DNA of 34,310 nt from Pirellulales bacterium (GTDB lineage Bacteria > Planctomycetota > Planctomycetia > Pirellulales > Lacipirellulaceae): assembly GCA_028279215.1 (NCBI GenBank), contig JANQOF010000078.1:1-34310 (forward strand), read 5' to 3'. Made by a program: the position numbers and the translations under genes. Positions 8,571-17,888 of the stretch are shown piece after piece. The notes under the pieces were generated by a model. The model saw nothing but the letters and a program-made list of their open reading frames with translations. It made no database searches and was not told where the DNA came from. Numbering within the stretch: position 1 is the stretch's first letter; each line of letters starts with the position of its first letter.

Positions 8571-10955
8571 ATGACACTCTGTAAACAGTTCTCCAAATCG
8601 CTCCGCCTGCTGGCGCTCGTAGGCACGGTCGCCTCGGCATTGGTTCTGGCGCCTGCCGCAAATGCTGACCTCCGGCTTAGCGGCGTCTATTCGCCAACCG
8701 ACAACCCGCGCACGCCGGCCGACTTTATCACCAATCCTGAGGATCCAAATTTTGGCGACTTTGTAGGCAACGAAGGCATTCAAGAATTCATCGAGTTTAC
8801 ATTCCCCGGTTTTGGCGTCCCGCCCGAAGCTCTACCTCAGGAAACTTTTGAAGAGGGAGATGAGACGAAGTGGGATATTGAGATTGGGGCAGACACTACC
8901 AATCCAAACACGGAGTCTGCTCTCTACGGGCCTGGCTACATGGAACTCGATGGTGGGTCGATCTTGCGTTATGGGCACTTGGTGGTTGGTGGCACCAAGC
9001 AGGACGTTAATCTAGAATCCGGCGACGAATTTGTAGGAAGCCCCAACGCGGACGGATACGTTACCGTCTCCGGGTTCGGCACCGTTTACAATAGCGATCC
9101 CGAGTTGGTTCCCTCGATCTACGCCTACATTCTGGCGACCGAGGACGAGGCGAGCAACGACAGTACCCTTCGTGATACCGATTTAGGCTTCGACGTGTAT
9201 GTGGGGTTGACCGGTACGGGACAACTCTACGTGCTCGATGGTGGGCGGGTAGAGATTCAGGACGCCTTGCTGGTGGGCGTGGCGGGTAGCGGCAACGGTC
9301 TGGTCGAGGTTTCGGGCTTCGGCTCTACCATCGATCAGCGTGGCGTTACCCAGGACGACGGTGGCGCAGGCGCCAACCAGGCAGGAGCCACGGTTGTTGG
9401 ACTCTCAGGATCCGGAACGCTCCGTGTAGTCGATGGCGGCACCTACAACGCCCGGGGCGGCGTGGGTATCGGCTCGGGCGGCGTGGCCATTGTAGGCCAA
9501 GGGACTGGTGGAGCATCTATCCCCATTCTGTCGGACGGCAACGGCAACGGAGTCGTCGAAGTTGCTGGCCCGAGTTCGCGACTGAGCGCTGCTGTAGGAC
9601 TCACCGTGGGAGCGTTTGAGGATGATGTCGCCGGCTACGACAATGGCACGGGTTCCGGCTACCTTTCGGTTGGCGATCGTGCATTGGTGAAGGTGTACCG
9701 GGGAGTGGACGTGCAGGACAACTCGGATGAAGTCGAGATCTCCACGGAACCGTCCAGCCTGCTCATTGGCAGAAGCGGCGAAGTGCACATGTACACACAG
9801 GGGCGCATCGATATCTCCGACGAGTTGGTGAACGACGGCACGTTGGGCGGCGACGGACGCATCAATCTTGGTACGTTTGGCAATCGGATCAACGCAGAGG
9901 TAGTCGTCGATACCGACGAAGTCCTGACCGTATCGTCCACCGGCACCACAGCTAGCACCGACGCCGGCGGCGCTTACTTTATGACCAACACCGGCGGGCT
10001 GATCGACGTTCAAGGTGGCGAAATCGAATTTAGGAGAACATTCACTGCGGCTACCGATATGTTCTTCAATCGAATCGATCCCGGCCCCGATCCCTCCATG
10101 CCGACGCCCACGCTTGGGCGCATTCATGGACAGGATGCAACGTTCCGATTTCAATCGGGTCTGATGAACCAGGCATCACTCGCATTCACTGCCGGCGACA
10201 ACCGCGTATCGGGCGATGTAACCAACGACGTGACGGGGTCGATTCTGTTGTCCGGCGGCGCGAACGCCGTGTTTGAAGACGACCTGACGAATCTGGGCGT
10301 GATTGAGCTTGCACCCGATGGCACGTCGGTTTCGTTGACCGTGCTCGGTAACTTCATCAACAATCCAACCTCCACCATCAGTCTGGCGCTCGGCGGCGGC
10401 CCAACCGGGTCGCAGCTTAGTACGATCGCCGTGACCGGCGATCTGGTGCTCGACGGAGTGCTGAATGTCGATCTATCGGCCTCAGGGATCACGCCGCTCG
10501 ATCCTCAACCTGGCCACGAGTTTGAACTCATATCTGGTAGCAGCACCCTAACGGGCGCGTTCAACACGCTAATCCTCCCCACGTTGTCCGATCCTACATG
10601 GAGTTGGGGAATCGATACGACCAATTCCGACCTCACGTTGGTGGTGCTGGATGTGATTCCGATCGGCGCCGACTTCAACGGCGACGGCATCGTCGATGCG
10701 CTAGATCTAGAGATTTGGCGAATGAACTTTGGCATCGAAATGGGCGCTACCGGGGTGCTGGGCGACGCCGATGGCGATGGCGACGTCGATGGTCGCGACT
10801 ACCTGCTTTGGCTCGACCAGGTCGGCGGTCCTGGCATGGCCCCTCCAGCGGCCATCACGAGTGGAAGTGCTACGGTGGCGAATGTGCCAGAGCCCTCCAC
10901 GATTGTGCTGCTACTGAGCGGCGTAGCCGCCGCTTGGTGCATGCGGCGGCGATAG
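8571..10955 (+). CDS. Large secreted PEP-CTERM protein with T5SS/PEP-CTERM-type repeats and dockerin-like repeat
   Basis: 794 residues from MTLCKQF; AAAGG lies 8 bases upstream, so this ATG is preferred over the in-frame one at 8541. Signal peptide residues about 1-32 (LLALVGTVASALVLAPAANA). Residues about 60-600 are rich in Gly, Asn, Asp and Ser, with recurring units such as GTGQLYVLDGG...LLVGVAGSGNGLVEVSGFGS and GSGTLRVVDGG, the pattern of the T5SS/PEP-CTERM-associated beta repeat. Near 705-745 are DFNGDGIVDALD and DADGDGDVDGRD, calcium-loop-like dockerin motifs. The C-terminus is VPEPS (772-776), a hydrophobic helix and MRRR, a standard exosortase sorting signal. Expected fate: export, then processing at the PEP motif and surface or matrix display. 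The exosortase is not in the window. Function probably structural or adhesive (inference). Confidence 0.9.
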   Translation: MTLCKQFSKSLRLLALVGTVASALVLAPAANADLRLSGVYSPTDNPRTPADFITNPEDPNFGDFVGNEGIQEFIEFTFPGFGVPPEALPQETFEEGDETKWDIEIGADTTNPNTESALYGPGYMELDGGSILRYGHLVVGGTKQDVNLESGDEFVGSPNADGYVTVSGFGTVYNSDPELVPSIYAYILATEDEASNDSTLRDTDLGFDVYVGLTGTGQLYVLDGGRVEIQDALLVGVAGSGNGLVEVSGFGSTIDQRGVTQDDGGAGANQAGATVVGLSGSGTLRVVDGGTYNARGGVGIGSGGVAIVGQGTGGASIPILSDGNGNGVVEVAGPSSRLSAAVGLTVGAFEDDVAGYDNGTGSGYLSVGDRALVKVYRGVDVQDNSDEVEISTEPSSLLIGRSGEVHMYTQGRIDISDELVNDGTLGGDGRINLGTFGNRINAEVVVDTDEVLTVSSTGTTASTDAGGAYFMTNTGGLIDVQGGEIEFRRTFTAATDMFFNRIDPGPDPSMPTPTLGRIHGQDATFRFQSGLMNQASLAFTAGDNRVSGDVTNDVTGSILLSGGANAVFEDDLTNLGVIELAPDGTSVSLTVLGNFINNPTSTISLALGGGPTGSQLSTIAVTGDLVLDGVLNVDLSASGITPLDPQPGHEFELISGSSTLTGAFNTLILPTLSDPTWSWGIDTTNSDLTLVVLDVIPIGADFNGDGIVDALDLEIWRMNFGIEMGATGVLGDADGDGDVDGRDYLLWLDQVGGPGMAPPAAITSGSATVANVPEPSTIVLLLSGVAAAWCMRRR

Positions 10956-10997
10956 CAGCCCTAGCGCACGCTCCGCCCTCGACCCATCGAGTCGAAA

Positions 10998-11012
10998 GCC
11001 AGCAATGCTGGC
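10998..11012. other. Small stem-loop after PEP-CTERM gene
   Basis: GCCAGC-AAT-GCTGGC, 6-base arms and 3-base loop, 43 bases after the stop at 10955, with a second 5-base stem (CTCGA-CCCA-TCGAG) just before it. No T-run follows, so it is at most a weak or factor-dependent terminator. Confidence 0.3.
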
Positions 11013-11211
11013 GCGGCGCGGCCGATTTTGAGGATTGTGGCGATTTCTCGCAATACTCCTGTTGATTCGCTTGCGCCGTTGTCGATATGGCGCAGCAGCG
11101 CGGCATGAATGCGCCCAGTGTTTGCCCGCCGGCTTGTGAAAAATTGCAGATGCTCCTGCCCGACCATATGTGGTGTCGGGCGGTGTGCCATGTGTTCAGG
11201 AGGAACACCCG

Positions 11212-13467
11212 ATGCGTGCTTTCGATCAGAATAATGGTTTGTCTCGTTTGGTCCGCGGCATGAGGTGGTCGCTGGTTGGCGGGGCGGTATGCATGGCGCC
11301 CACCGCGTTTGTGCGAGCGGAGTCCGACGACATCGCTTCGTCGGTGGTCGATGAGCAAACGGGCGAAAGCTCGGTGGTGGTGGCTAAACGCAAACTCGAA
11401 GAGCCAAGCGCGCCTGAGGACGAGAGCGCCGATAGCCTGCAGCCCATCTCAACACTGTCGGATCGCGAGCCACGGTTGGCCGATCCCGAGCCGACACTCG
11501 CTCCGTCCGGCGCTACGGAGATACCTGTCAAGGTCGCTTCCAACACGTCGGAAGTGAGCGAAGTTGCAGCCGCCGATTCTCAAGCGCCCAGGCCCGCAGT
11601 ATTCCACGGCATCCAGCCAGGCATCTCGACCAAGAAGCAACTCATCGACACATGGGGCAGCCCCGACGAAGTGGCGCCCACCGAAACTGGCCAACTGTAT
11701 TCCTTCAATTTGGAGAGCTTCCGCGGCGTCGAAGTTCTCATCGAGGATGGCTTGGTAACGCTGATGAAGGTCAACCTGCGAGCCGCTACGCCACCGGAGG
11801 AGCTGGCCGCGAAAGTGCAGGCCGATTCCAGTGAAGCCGTGCAGGTGACCGACCCCGAGGTTGGTCGTGTGGCTGCGTTTGCCTACCCCGAGCGAGGGAT
11901 CGTGATGGTAGTCGATGAGCCCGACGACATCACACCCGAATCGACGTTGCGAGTTTCGCAATTGATTCTACAGCCGCTCGACGCCGAAACATTCTGTCTA
12001 CGTTCGGAAGGTCGCCCCGAAAGTGAGCTTGCGCTCCGACTGTCGGATCTCCGGCAGGCCACGGCCCTAGCGCCAAGGGACGCACACGCTCACTGGTTAT
12101 TAGCACGCGTGCTACTCGACGCTGGTCGCGCTAGCGAAGGCGAAGCCGAAGCCAAACGAGCCGTTGATCTCGACGCCGAGAATATGGCGTATCGTCAACG
12201 TTGGGGCGAGGCGCTTGCCGCCGTAGGACGGTACGACGACGCCGTGTTGGCGACCCGAGAAGTGTTGGACGCCGACAACGTTCCCACCCTCATCCGTGGC
12301 CAAGCGATGTATCAAATGGGCGCACTCGCTTCGATGGGCGATGCTTCCATTGCCGACAAGGCCGTCGGTTTTCACAACCTGGCAATTGTCGAAGCCGATA
12401 AGCTGGCCACCAGCGACGACGTCGCCGAGCGACGGGCCGCCAAGCGGCTTCTCGTCGATGCGCATCTGGCGATCGCTAATGAAGTCGCGCGTAGCAAGTT
12501 TGACGACAAGATGAGCAACGTGGCGCAGTGGGTAAGTCGCGCGTCGGCGTTTGCCGAGGAGATGATCGAGAACGACGGCGGCGACTTGAGTCTGCGGATT
12601 CGCGTTGCTCAACAATCGCTCACCGCGTTGACGCACTTCAAGCCAGCGAACGATCCAGAGCCACTGATTCAGGAAATCAACGAATCGCTCGAAGAGGTGC
12701 AGAAGGCCACCGACGATCCGCTATGGATCGACCAACTCGAGTGGATCAAAGGATTGGCCTACTTGGATGCGTTGCAGATCGAGCATCATCGGCGTCGGCC
12801 TAAGCAGGCACTGGCGTACTCAAAACAGGCCATGAAGTTGCTGGCCGAACAAGCCGAAGATCGTCGCGACAACCCGCAGACCGAGCGGCTGGTCGGTAAG
12901 CTCTACTTCCATATCGGTGCGGTGCACGCGGTGCATCAGTCGGAGCACGCCGAAGCGGTTGATTGGTACGACCGTGCATTCCCACTACTTGTGACCGAGG
13001 AGAACGACTGCGAGTTGGTGGTTCCTCGCCACGAAGGCGAAGCCCTGGTGAGCATGGCCGTTTCGTACTGGGATCAGAACGATCGTCGTCGCGCGATTTC
13101 GCTCACCGAAATGGGAGCCGACCTCATTGAGCAGGCGGTCACCGGTGGCGTGCTGGAGAAGGAAAATCTCGCCGTCCCGTATGGCAACCTGGCGGTGATG
13201 CACAAGAAGCTCGGCAACAACAGCGAGTCGCAGCGCTACGCCAAACTCGCCGAATCGGTCAAGAAGTCCGACGAGCCCGCTGCGGCTCAGGCCGAGGTCG
13301 AGGCCGCCCCGGTGAGCGAACCGCCCGGCGTTGCTGCTGCGGGATCACCGCAAACGGCGCAACGCGGCAAATCAAACCCAGGCGCTCAGCGAAAGCAGAT
13401 GCAATCGCCCAGCCGACCATCGTCGCCCAACCGCCGCAATGCCGGTAACCGTACGTATCGCCGCTAG
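11212..13467 (+). CDS. Secreted tetratricopeptide-repeat protein
   Basis: 751 residues from MRAFDQNN; a strong AGGAGG ends 8 bases before this ATG, which fixes the start against an in-frame GTG/ATG further up. Signal-like segment at about 16-37 ([20 protein letters not shown]). A low-complexity linker rich in Glu, Ser and Pro covers about 38-115. Residues about 118-205 ([21 protein letters not shown]... [25 protein letters not shown]) look like a small alpha/beta domain similar in pattern to SmpA/OmlA-type domains. From about 270 TPR-like helices follow ([32 protein letters not shown] and others), with more at 550-680. The tail (700-751) is Pro/Ala/Arg-rich and basic. Probably a periplasmic or envelope scaffold; its partners are unknown. 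The stop shares a CTAG with the convergent gene. Confidence 0.85.
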   Translation: MRAFDQNNGLSRLVRGMRWSLVGGAVCMAPTAFVRAESDDIASSVVDEQTGESSVVVAKRKLEEPSAPEDESADSLQPISTLSDREPRLADPEPTLAPSGATEIPVKVASNTSEVSEVAAADSQAPRPAVFHGIQPGISTKKQLIDTWGSPDEVAPTETGQLYSFNLESFRGVEVLIEDGLVTLMKVNLRAATPPEELAAKVQADSSEAVQVTDPEVGRVAAFAYPERGIVMVVDEPDDITPESTLRVSQLILQPLDAETFCLRSEGRPESELALRLSDLRQATALAPRDAHAHWLLARVLLDAGRASEGEAEAKRAVDLDAENMAYRQRWGEALAAVGRYDDAVLATREVLDADNVPTLIRGQAMYQMGALASMGDASIADKAVGFHNLAIVEADKLATSDDVAERRAAKRLLVDAHLAIANEVARSKFDDKMSNVAQWVSRASAFAEEMIENDGGDLSLRIRVAQQSLTALTHFKPANDPEPLIQEINESLEEVQKATDDPLWIDQLEWIKGLAYLDALQIEHHRRRPKQALAYSKQAMKLLAEQAEDRRDNPQTERLVGKLYFHIGAVHAVHQSEHAEAVDWYDRAFPLLVTEENDCELVVPRHEGEALVSMAVSYWDQNDRRRAISLTEMGADLIEQAVTGGVLEKENLAVPYGNLAVMHKKLGNNSESQRYAKLAESVKKSDEPAAAQAEVEAAPVSEPPGVAAAGSPQTAQRGKSNPGAQRKQMQSPSRPSSPNRRNAGNRTYRR

Positions 13468-14483
13468 GGTCGCACGGTTTCGCCACCGTTGCGCGTGGCC
13501 ATCGCTTGCCAAACGGCAGCTTCGACATTGTCGGTGTGAAAAGTCACCGCCCCGTCGGCCATAAGCGTGTTAACTCCTCCAGCATGCCGACTCCGCGCTG
13601 CCCGCCAGCCATAGGGACGGAAGCGCACCTCGGGCGAGCCAAACACCACGACGCCCATGCAGTCGTAGGTTGTGCTGTTCGGCGTCAGGTAATGGTTGTA
13701 CATGGCGCAGCGGTACTCACCATTCACCCAGGCAAAACCTCGCGGATCGTTGACGTTCCATTGCTGAGTCGCCGTGCATCGCGCTTCATTCAGTGGGGCG
13801 CGTGTAAGGAATTTATAGTCGTACTGAGGATCGTGGCCATCCGATTCAAAGCCGTCGGATGGGCCAAGTATGCTCTCCGATGCCAGTGCAGTGTGACTTA
13901 GTCCATCTTCAACTCCTGCTGGCGTCACGGATGAATTCTCGAAGCAGAGTCCATCAGTCTCATGTGGTGCTCCTCCGTCGACACCCGATCCCGTACACAA
14001 CGCGTAGTTGGTTGGCGCAAACTCAGGCGTATTGGGCCTCCCTTCGTCACTTGGGCAGAGAAACTCCGGAACGAGCAGCCGAACAGCACTCGTGTGCTCG
14101 GGTCGGATGCTGAGGTCGGAGCCGTAGAGCGGGATTGACAAGTCGATGGCGCCGACAACGTCCGAGTTCTCCATATGTGGCGATAGAAGGGCCAATGCAC
14201 TCCAGCGATAGAACGTCCATGGAGTATTGACGTCGTCAGGATAGGGTTTCGATGTCGTTGCCGCGGGAAAATGGCGATGTACCGAAACATAGTTCTGCGC
14301 CGCGAGTCCCAATTGGCGTAAGTTGTTCTTGCACGAAGCGTTCCGCGCCGCTGAGCGTGCCGATTGCACCGCGGGTAACAACAGGGCGACGAGCAACCCG
14401 ACGATTCCTATCACTACCAATAGCTCGACTAGAGTGAAGCCGCGCAGCGAAGAGTAGCAACGATAGGGAAGACCGCGTTTCAT
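13464..14483 (-). CDS. DUF1559 pseudopilin-like protein with H-x9-DG motif
   Basis: 339 residues. Prepilin leader [15 protein letters not shown], then FTLVELLVV (from residue 16) with Glu at position 5 of the mature form, and a hydrophobic helix to about 38. [28 protein letters not shown] follows, the hallmark of DUF1559. Near the end H300[11 protein letters not shown] (310-311) gives the H-x9-DG motif, and RNGGE closes the domain. Members are exported by type IV pilus/type II-like machinery and cleaved by prepilin peptidase; their purpose is unknown and planctomycetes carry many copies. The gene starts 19 bp after the stop of the PEP-CTERM gene upstream on the same strand, so the two are likely co-transcribed. 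Confidence 0.92.
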   Translation of the reverse strand: MKRGLPYRCYSSLRGFTLVELLVVIGIVGLLVALLLPAVQSARSAARNASCKNNLRQLGLAAQNYVSVHRHFPAATTSKPYPDDVNTPWTFYRWSALALLSPHMENSDVVGAIDLSIPLYGSDLSIRPEHTSAVRLLVPEFLCPSDEGRPNTPEFAPTNYALCTGSGVDGGAPHETDGLCFENSSVTPAGVEDGLSHTALASESILGPSDGFESDGHDPQYDYKFLTRAPLNEARCTATQQWNVNDPRGFAWVNGEYRCAMYNHYLTPNSTTYDCMGVVVFGSPEVRFRPYGWRAARSRHAGGVNTLMADGAVTFHTDNVEAAVWQAMATRNGGETVRP

Positions 14484-14502
14484 GAGTTACGTTTGGTCGG
14501 TC

Positions 14503-15816
14503 TCAACGAATGATCCGTCGGCTAAATCCGATCTTCAAGGCCCCCATGGCAGCCACGATCAGGACGCTGGTAGCGGGCTCAGGAATACGATTCGCACGCA
14601 GTTCAGACACTGTGTCGAAGCCTGTTGCACCTAGTGTATCTCTCCAAATGGTATAGTCGGCCAAATTGACCACGCCGTCGCCGTTGCCATCAGCACCAGT
14701 GGAAGGGCCTACTGCCATGCCAAGTTGCGACTTCCATACTTGATAATCACCTGGCTCCACGATCCCGTTGCCGTCATAGTCGCCGGGCAACAGATCGTCG
14801 ATCAAGGCGATGCCGCCAGCGAGAGGCAGATTCTCTGCAAGGGTGACCTGCGCAAGTGGGTTTGAAGGATCGATACGAATCACCCGTCCTTTGGTCTCAC
14901 CGAACTGCACGCCGCCTAATGCCGCCACCAACAAGTCGCCGTTGGCGTCGAAGGTAATGTCTGACGGAAAGCTCCCGTCAGGTTCGGTCGTTGGGTCTTT
15001 AGGAATGTCGGCGAACAATTGCTGGTTGGTACCATCGGAGTCGAACATATAGATCGCCCCTACATATAGATCCACGACGTAGATGGTATCGTTCTCGTCG
15101 ACGGCAATGCCGTTGGGTCCTGAGAACGGGGTGGCGAAGTTGTCGATAAACACCGAGTCCGCGCCGGTGGTTAGATCAACGGCGAACACCTTGCGTCCGT
15201 CAAGATCAGAAACTAACAGTCGTCCGTCGGGGGCAAAGGCCATGGCCGACAACGTTGTTGGCGTTGTCGACGGCGTTGCCAACAATGGTCCGCCGTTAAC
15301 TAAAATCTCCGTTCCTGGATTTGCGGAAAGCGGGCCTTCATACACGCGTACCACATCACTAGTGCCAGTGTTGTCGACGGCGTACAACCGTTGTCCGGTG
15401 TCGTCGACCAGCACCGATCGAAATCCTTCGCCCTGGGCGGCCACCGGAACACTTACGAACAACCCGTCTCCCGGGTGTCCCTGCTCGTCGAGCGGCGCGC
15501 CAGTTGTTCCTTCAAAGTGCAAAATGGAACCCCCATCAGCGACAAAGATGTTACCATTTGGCCCCACCCCCACATCGGTAGCACCCGACGTGGGCCCTAA
15601 CCCAGGCGCCGCCATCGGCGGTACATCACCAATTGTGAACTGGGTACCGGTCTGCTCATCGAACCGCAAGATGCCCGATGGAGCCATTCCGGTCAGATCA
15701 AATGTACTAACGAGTATGTCCGCTCTCGCGGCGTCTTGTGTGCAGTGAAATACGACCGACCAAGACGTGACAAGTTGAAGAACGACAAAAGTTGCTTGCT
15801 TCATGGTGCTACGCAT
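14503..15816 (-). CDS. PEP-CTERM protein with propeller-like and dockerin-like regions
   Basis: 437 residues; a second Met at residue 5 (15804) is an equally possible start, as GGAG lies only 3 bases from the first and 15 from the second. Signal region about 5-30. Residues about 40-330 contain repeated segments of the kind GPNGNIFVADGGSILHF, FAPDGRLLVSDLDGRKVFAVD, PNGIAVDENDTIYVVDLYVGAIYMFD and FDANGDLLVAALGG, which fit an NHL/SMP-30-like six-bladed propeller. Two dockerin-like loops follow (GDYDGNGIVEPGDYQVWKS, ADGNGDGVVNLADYTIWRD). The end is IPEPA (411-415), a hydrophobic helix and SRR. Expected location: outer surface after exosortase processing. Ligand or activity unknown; propellers of this type often bind or hydrolyse small molecules, but no catalytic site can be assigned. 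Confidence 0.88.
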   Translation of the reverse strand: MRSTMKQATFVVLQLVTSWSVVFHCTQDAARADILVSTFDLTGMAPSGILRFDEQTGTQFTIGDVPPMAAPGLGPTSGATDVGVGPNGNIFVADGGSILHFEGTTGAPLDEQGHPGDGLFVSVPVAAQGEGFRSVLVDDTGQRLYAVDNTGTSDVVRVYEGPLSANPGTEILVNGGPLLATPSTTPTTLSAMAFAPDGRLLVSDLDGRKVFAVDLTTGADSVFIDNFATPFSGPNGIAVDENDTIYVVDLYVGAIYMFDSDGTNQQLFADIPKDPTTEPDGSFPSDITFDANGDLLVAALGGVQFGETKGRVIRIDPSNPLAQVTLAENLPLAGGIALIDDLLPGDYDGNGIVEPGDYQVWKSQLGMAVGPSTGADGNGDGVVNLADYTIWRDTLGATGFDTVSELRANRIPEPATSVLIVAAMGALKIGFSRRIIR

Positions 15817-16067
15817 TATCTCCAGTCCGGTGGCATCGAGGCCAAGTTATCAGAGGATCCCTTAGGAAATAGACGGTCGTGGGTACGAACCCCAACCTGC
15901 TTAGGTAGGACTCGACATCATAACCAAAATTGGTGCAATTTTCGACTGTTTCCTCTTGCGGGCGGCCACCGCGCGAGATTCCGTGGATAAGGACCGCTGA
16001 ACGATGCGGTTTTACAGTAAAATGTGGTTTTACCCACCGTCGGCCTCGTCGCCTGAAACAAGTGACA

Positions 16068-17309
16068 ATGGTTACAAATCGTTATGCCGCTTCACTGCTA
16101 TCGGCCGCCATTCTGGCGAGCGCAGCCGCGTGGGCACAAGTCGAAGCCACCCCAGCGGCTAACCTGGCGGACCTCGAAGGCCAGTCGGTCACCATCGAAC
16201 TCGTCAGCGGCGTCGCCTACGACGCGGTCGAGGTAGTGCGGATCACGGTGCATTCCAAGACCGGCGCGCCGATGCGGTTGATTGGTGTGACCGACAAGGG
16301 GCGCCGCCGGACGTTCAAGTTCGACGGCATCGACCGTGTCACGGTCGGCGACGAGGTAGTATACGAAGCTGGCGATGCGCCTAAGGGCGAACGCAGCAAG
16401 CCGATGACCCGCGCCCAAAAAGCGGCTGCCGTCGCAGCCAAGGAGCACGAAGCCTGGCTGGCGCGAATCGAGGCCCGCGGCGTCAAACCGTGGTCGCCGC
16501 TCACCGCCGACGAGCATGCCCAGGCGATCGAGGCGCATAAGCAGCGGCACGAGAAGGTCGCCGCGTTGCTGCCCAGTTTGCAGTTGTATGAAACCGAGCG
16601 GTTCTTGTTCTGCTCGAACATTCCACCGCAGCAAGTCCATGTGTTTATTGCGTCGCTCGATGGGATGTACGAATGGATGTCGCACACGTACGGCGTCGAT
16701 CCCAGCGAATCGCTGTGGCGCGGCAAGGCGTCGGTGTTCGCGTTCGCCACCGAGCCGCAGTTCATCGCCTTCGAGCGGCAGTTCATGAACAACGAACCAG
16801 GCGGTGCGATGGGGTTGTGTCACTCCGATAGCAAACGCAACATCTGCATTGCAATCTACCAGGGCGACGATGCCGATTACTTCGGCACGGTGCTGGTGCA
16901 CGAAACGAGCCACGGTTTCATTCATTGCTACAAAACGCCCGTTCGCGTGCCAAGCTGGGTGAACGAGGGAATGGCCGAGGTCATCGCCGCGAAGATGGTG
17001 CCCACAAGCGGCGGCGTCCAACGCAAGGAAGAGAAGTTTCTCAACGCCATGCGCAAGTCGCCGCAACCCAAATTGGGCGAAGCCTTCTTCGCCGTCGACC
17101 AGAACATCCCCTTCGACCGCTACGGCGGAGCCACGTCGATGACGCGGTTCTTGATTCAAACCGACCAGGCGAAGTACGTCCGCTTCATCAACCTCCTCAA
17201 AGAGGGCGTACCATGGGAAGAAGCCATGCAAACCAGCTACAACGCCGGCAAACAGCAACTGGTCTCCGCCTACGGGCAATGGATCGGAGTGCCGCATTTG
17301 TTGCCGTGA
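16068..17309 (+). CDS. Exported HExxH metalloprotease-like protein
   Basis: 413 residues from MVTNRYAASLLSAAILASAAAWAQ, a clear signal peptide; the longer frame from 15930 has a basic, unlikely extension. Residues about 33-100 form a small beta domain (LADLEGQSVTIELVSGVAYDAVEVVRITVHS... FKFDGIDRVTVGDEVVYE). The catalytic part has H278-ETSH-282 with Glu300 in SWVNEGMAE, so HExxH plus a third ligand 17 residues on, the layout of gluzincin-like peptidases. The segment before it (YETERFLFCSNIPPQQVHVFIASLDGMYEWM) matches the DUF1570-like or SprT-like planctomycete peptidases. Role: probable periplasmic zinc peptidase with unknown substrate. No strong ribosome-binding site. It converges on the PepSY gene across a 579-bp gap. 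Confidence 0.85.
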   Translation: MVTNRYAASLLSAAILASAAAWAQVEATPAANLADLEGQSVTIELVSGVAYDAVEVVRITVHSKTGAPMRLIGVTDKGRRRTFKFDGIDRVTVGDEVVYEAGDAPKGERSKPMTRAQKAAAVAAKEHEAWLARIEARGVKPWSPLTADEHAQAIEAHKQRHEKVAALLPSLQLYETERFLFCSNIPPQQVHVFIASLDGMYEWMSHTYGVDPSESLWRGKASVFAFATEPQFIAFERQFMNNEPGGAMGLCHSDSKRNICIAIYQGDDADYFGTVLVHETSHGFIHCYKTPVRVPSWVNEGMAEVIAAKMVPTSGGVQRKEEKFLNAMRKSPQPKLGEAFFAVDQNIPFDRYGGATSMTRFLIQTDQAKYVRFINLLKEGVPWEEAMQTSYNAGKQQLVSAYGQWIGVPHLLP

Positions 17310-17888
17310 GTATGGGAACGCGATTGCTTTGCACTGTTTGGCTGGTCGATCAGCGAGGATGGTGCCCGTTAGGCCCATCAATTCGTCACCGCGTTAGGTC
17401 TCGCAGCAAAGCCATGGCCCCCTGCCGTTGATTCCCCACTGGGACAAAACCCTTTCTCTTAAGCCGTTGCGGACAAACACTTTGCGTTTTGCCCTCGTGT
17501 GCATTAACCAAAACACGATTCATTGGGGCAAAACTCCACTCGTGTCTCAAGTTGGATAGTTCTTAAACCGTTGCCCATCAAAGAGTTACATATGTGGGAG
17601 ATCGTCGGATCGACGCGGTTTTGCCCCAGGGTTTCCCGCAGTTGGGGCAGAACCCAACTTCGTGGGTGCCACCCTCCTCGACTAACCCTAACCAAATTTT
17701 CAAAGAGCCGCCCGAAGAAGGACGCACCTCCATGATCGAGCAGATTTATTAGATCAGGTTGGCGACAGGATTCCACAACGATTCTTGGCCACCTTTGGCG
17801 GGATACAGGTGCGACTAACGCTTGCACTCGAACTGAGCAAAGACCTCGTCCCGATCGCTGAACACCTTTCAAACACCGTGGCCATAGG
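17310..17888. other. Intergenic repeat-rich region, 579 bases
   Basis: No gene supported. The part at 17440-17660 has a repeated architecture: G-rich arms of the form GGGGCAAAAC or its complement occur five times (17442-17452, 17488-17496, 17525-17534, 17618-17627, 17644-17654), enclosing two related direct repeats (17460-17485 and 17562-17589). Outside this part I see nothing recognisable. Confidence 0.6.
17442..17654. repeat. Repeat units bounded by GGGGCAAAAC-type inverted arms
   Basis: Unit A runs from GGGACAAAAC (17443) to GTTTTGCCC (17496). Unit B runs from GGGGCAAAAC (17525-17534) to a perfect 10-base complement GTTTTGCCCC (17618-17627). A further arm GGGGCAGAACC is at 17644-17654. 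Inside the units are direct repeats beginning CTTAAGCCGTTGC (17460) and CTTAAACCGTTGC (17562), matching in 12 of 13 bases, and continuing with weaker similarity. It may be a degenerate dispersed repeat or a structured RNA; no coding potential is apparent. Confidence 0.55.

Noticed and set aside
11065-11090. TGGCG...CGCAA sequence as a -24/-12 promoter before the TPR gene
   Set aside because: The spacing between GG and GC is 9 rather than 10 bases.
16098-17381. Long minus-strand frame of 427 codons
   Set aside because: It is the complement of the exported peptidase gene, which has a signal peptide and HExxH motif. The antisense product has no recognisable domain; such frames are common at this GC content.
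17442-17654. CRISPR-like array
   Set aside because: Repeat units are few, differ in sequence, alternate in orientation and have no regular spacers; no cas gene is near.
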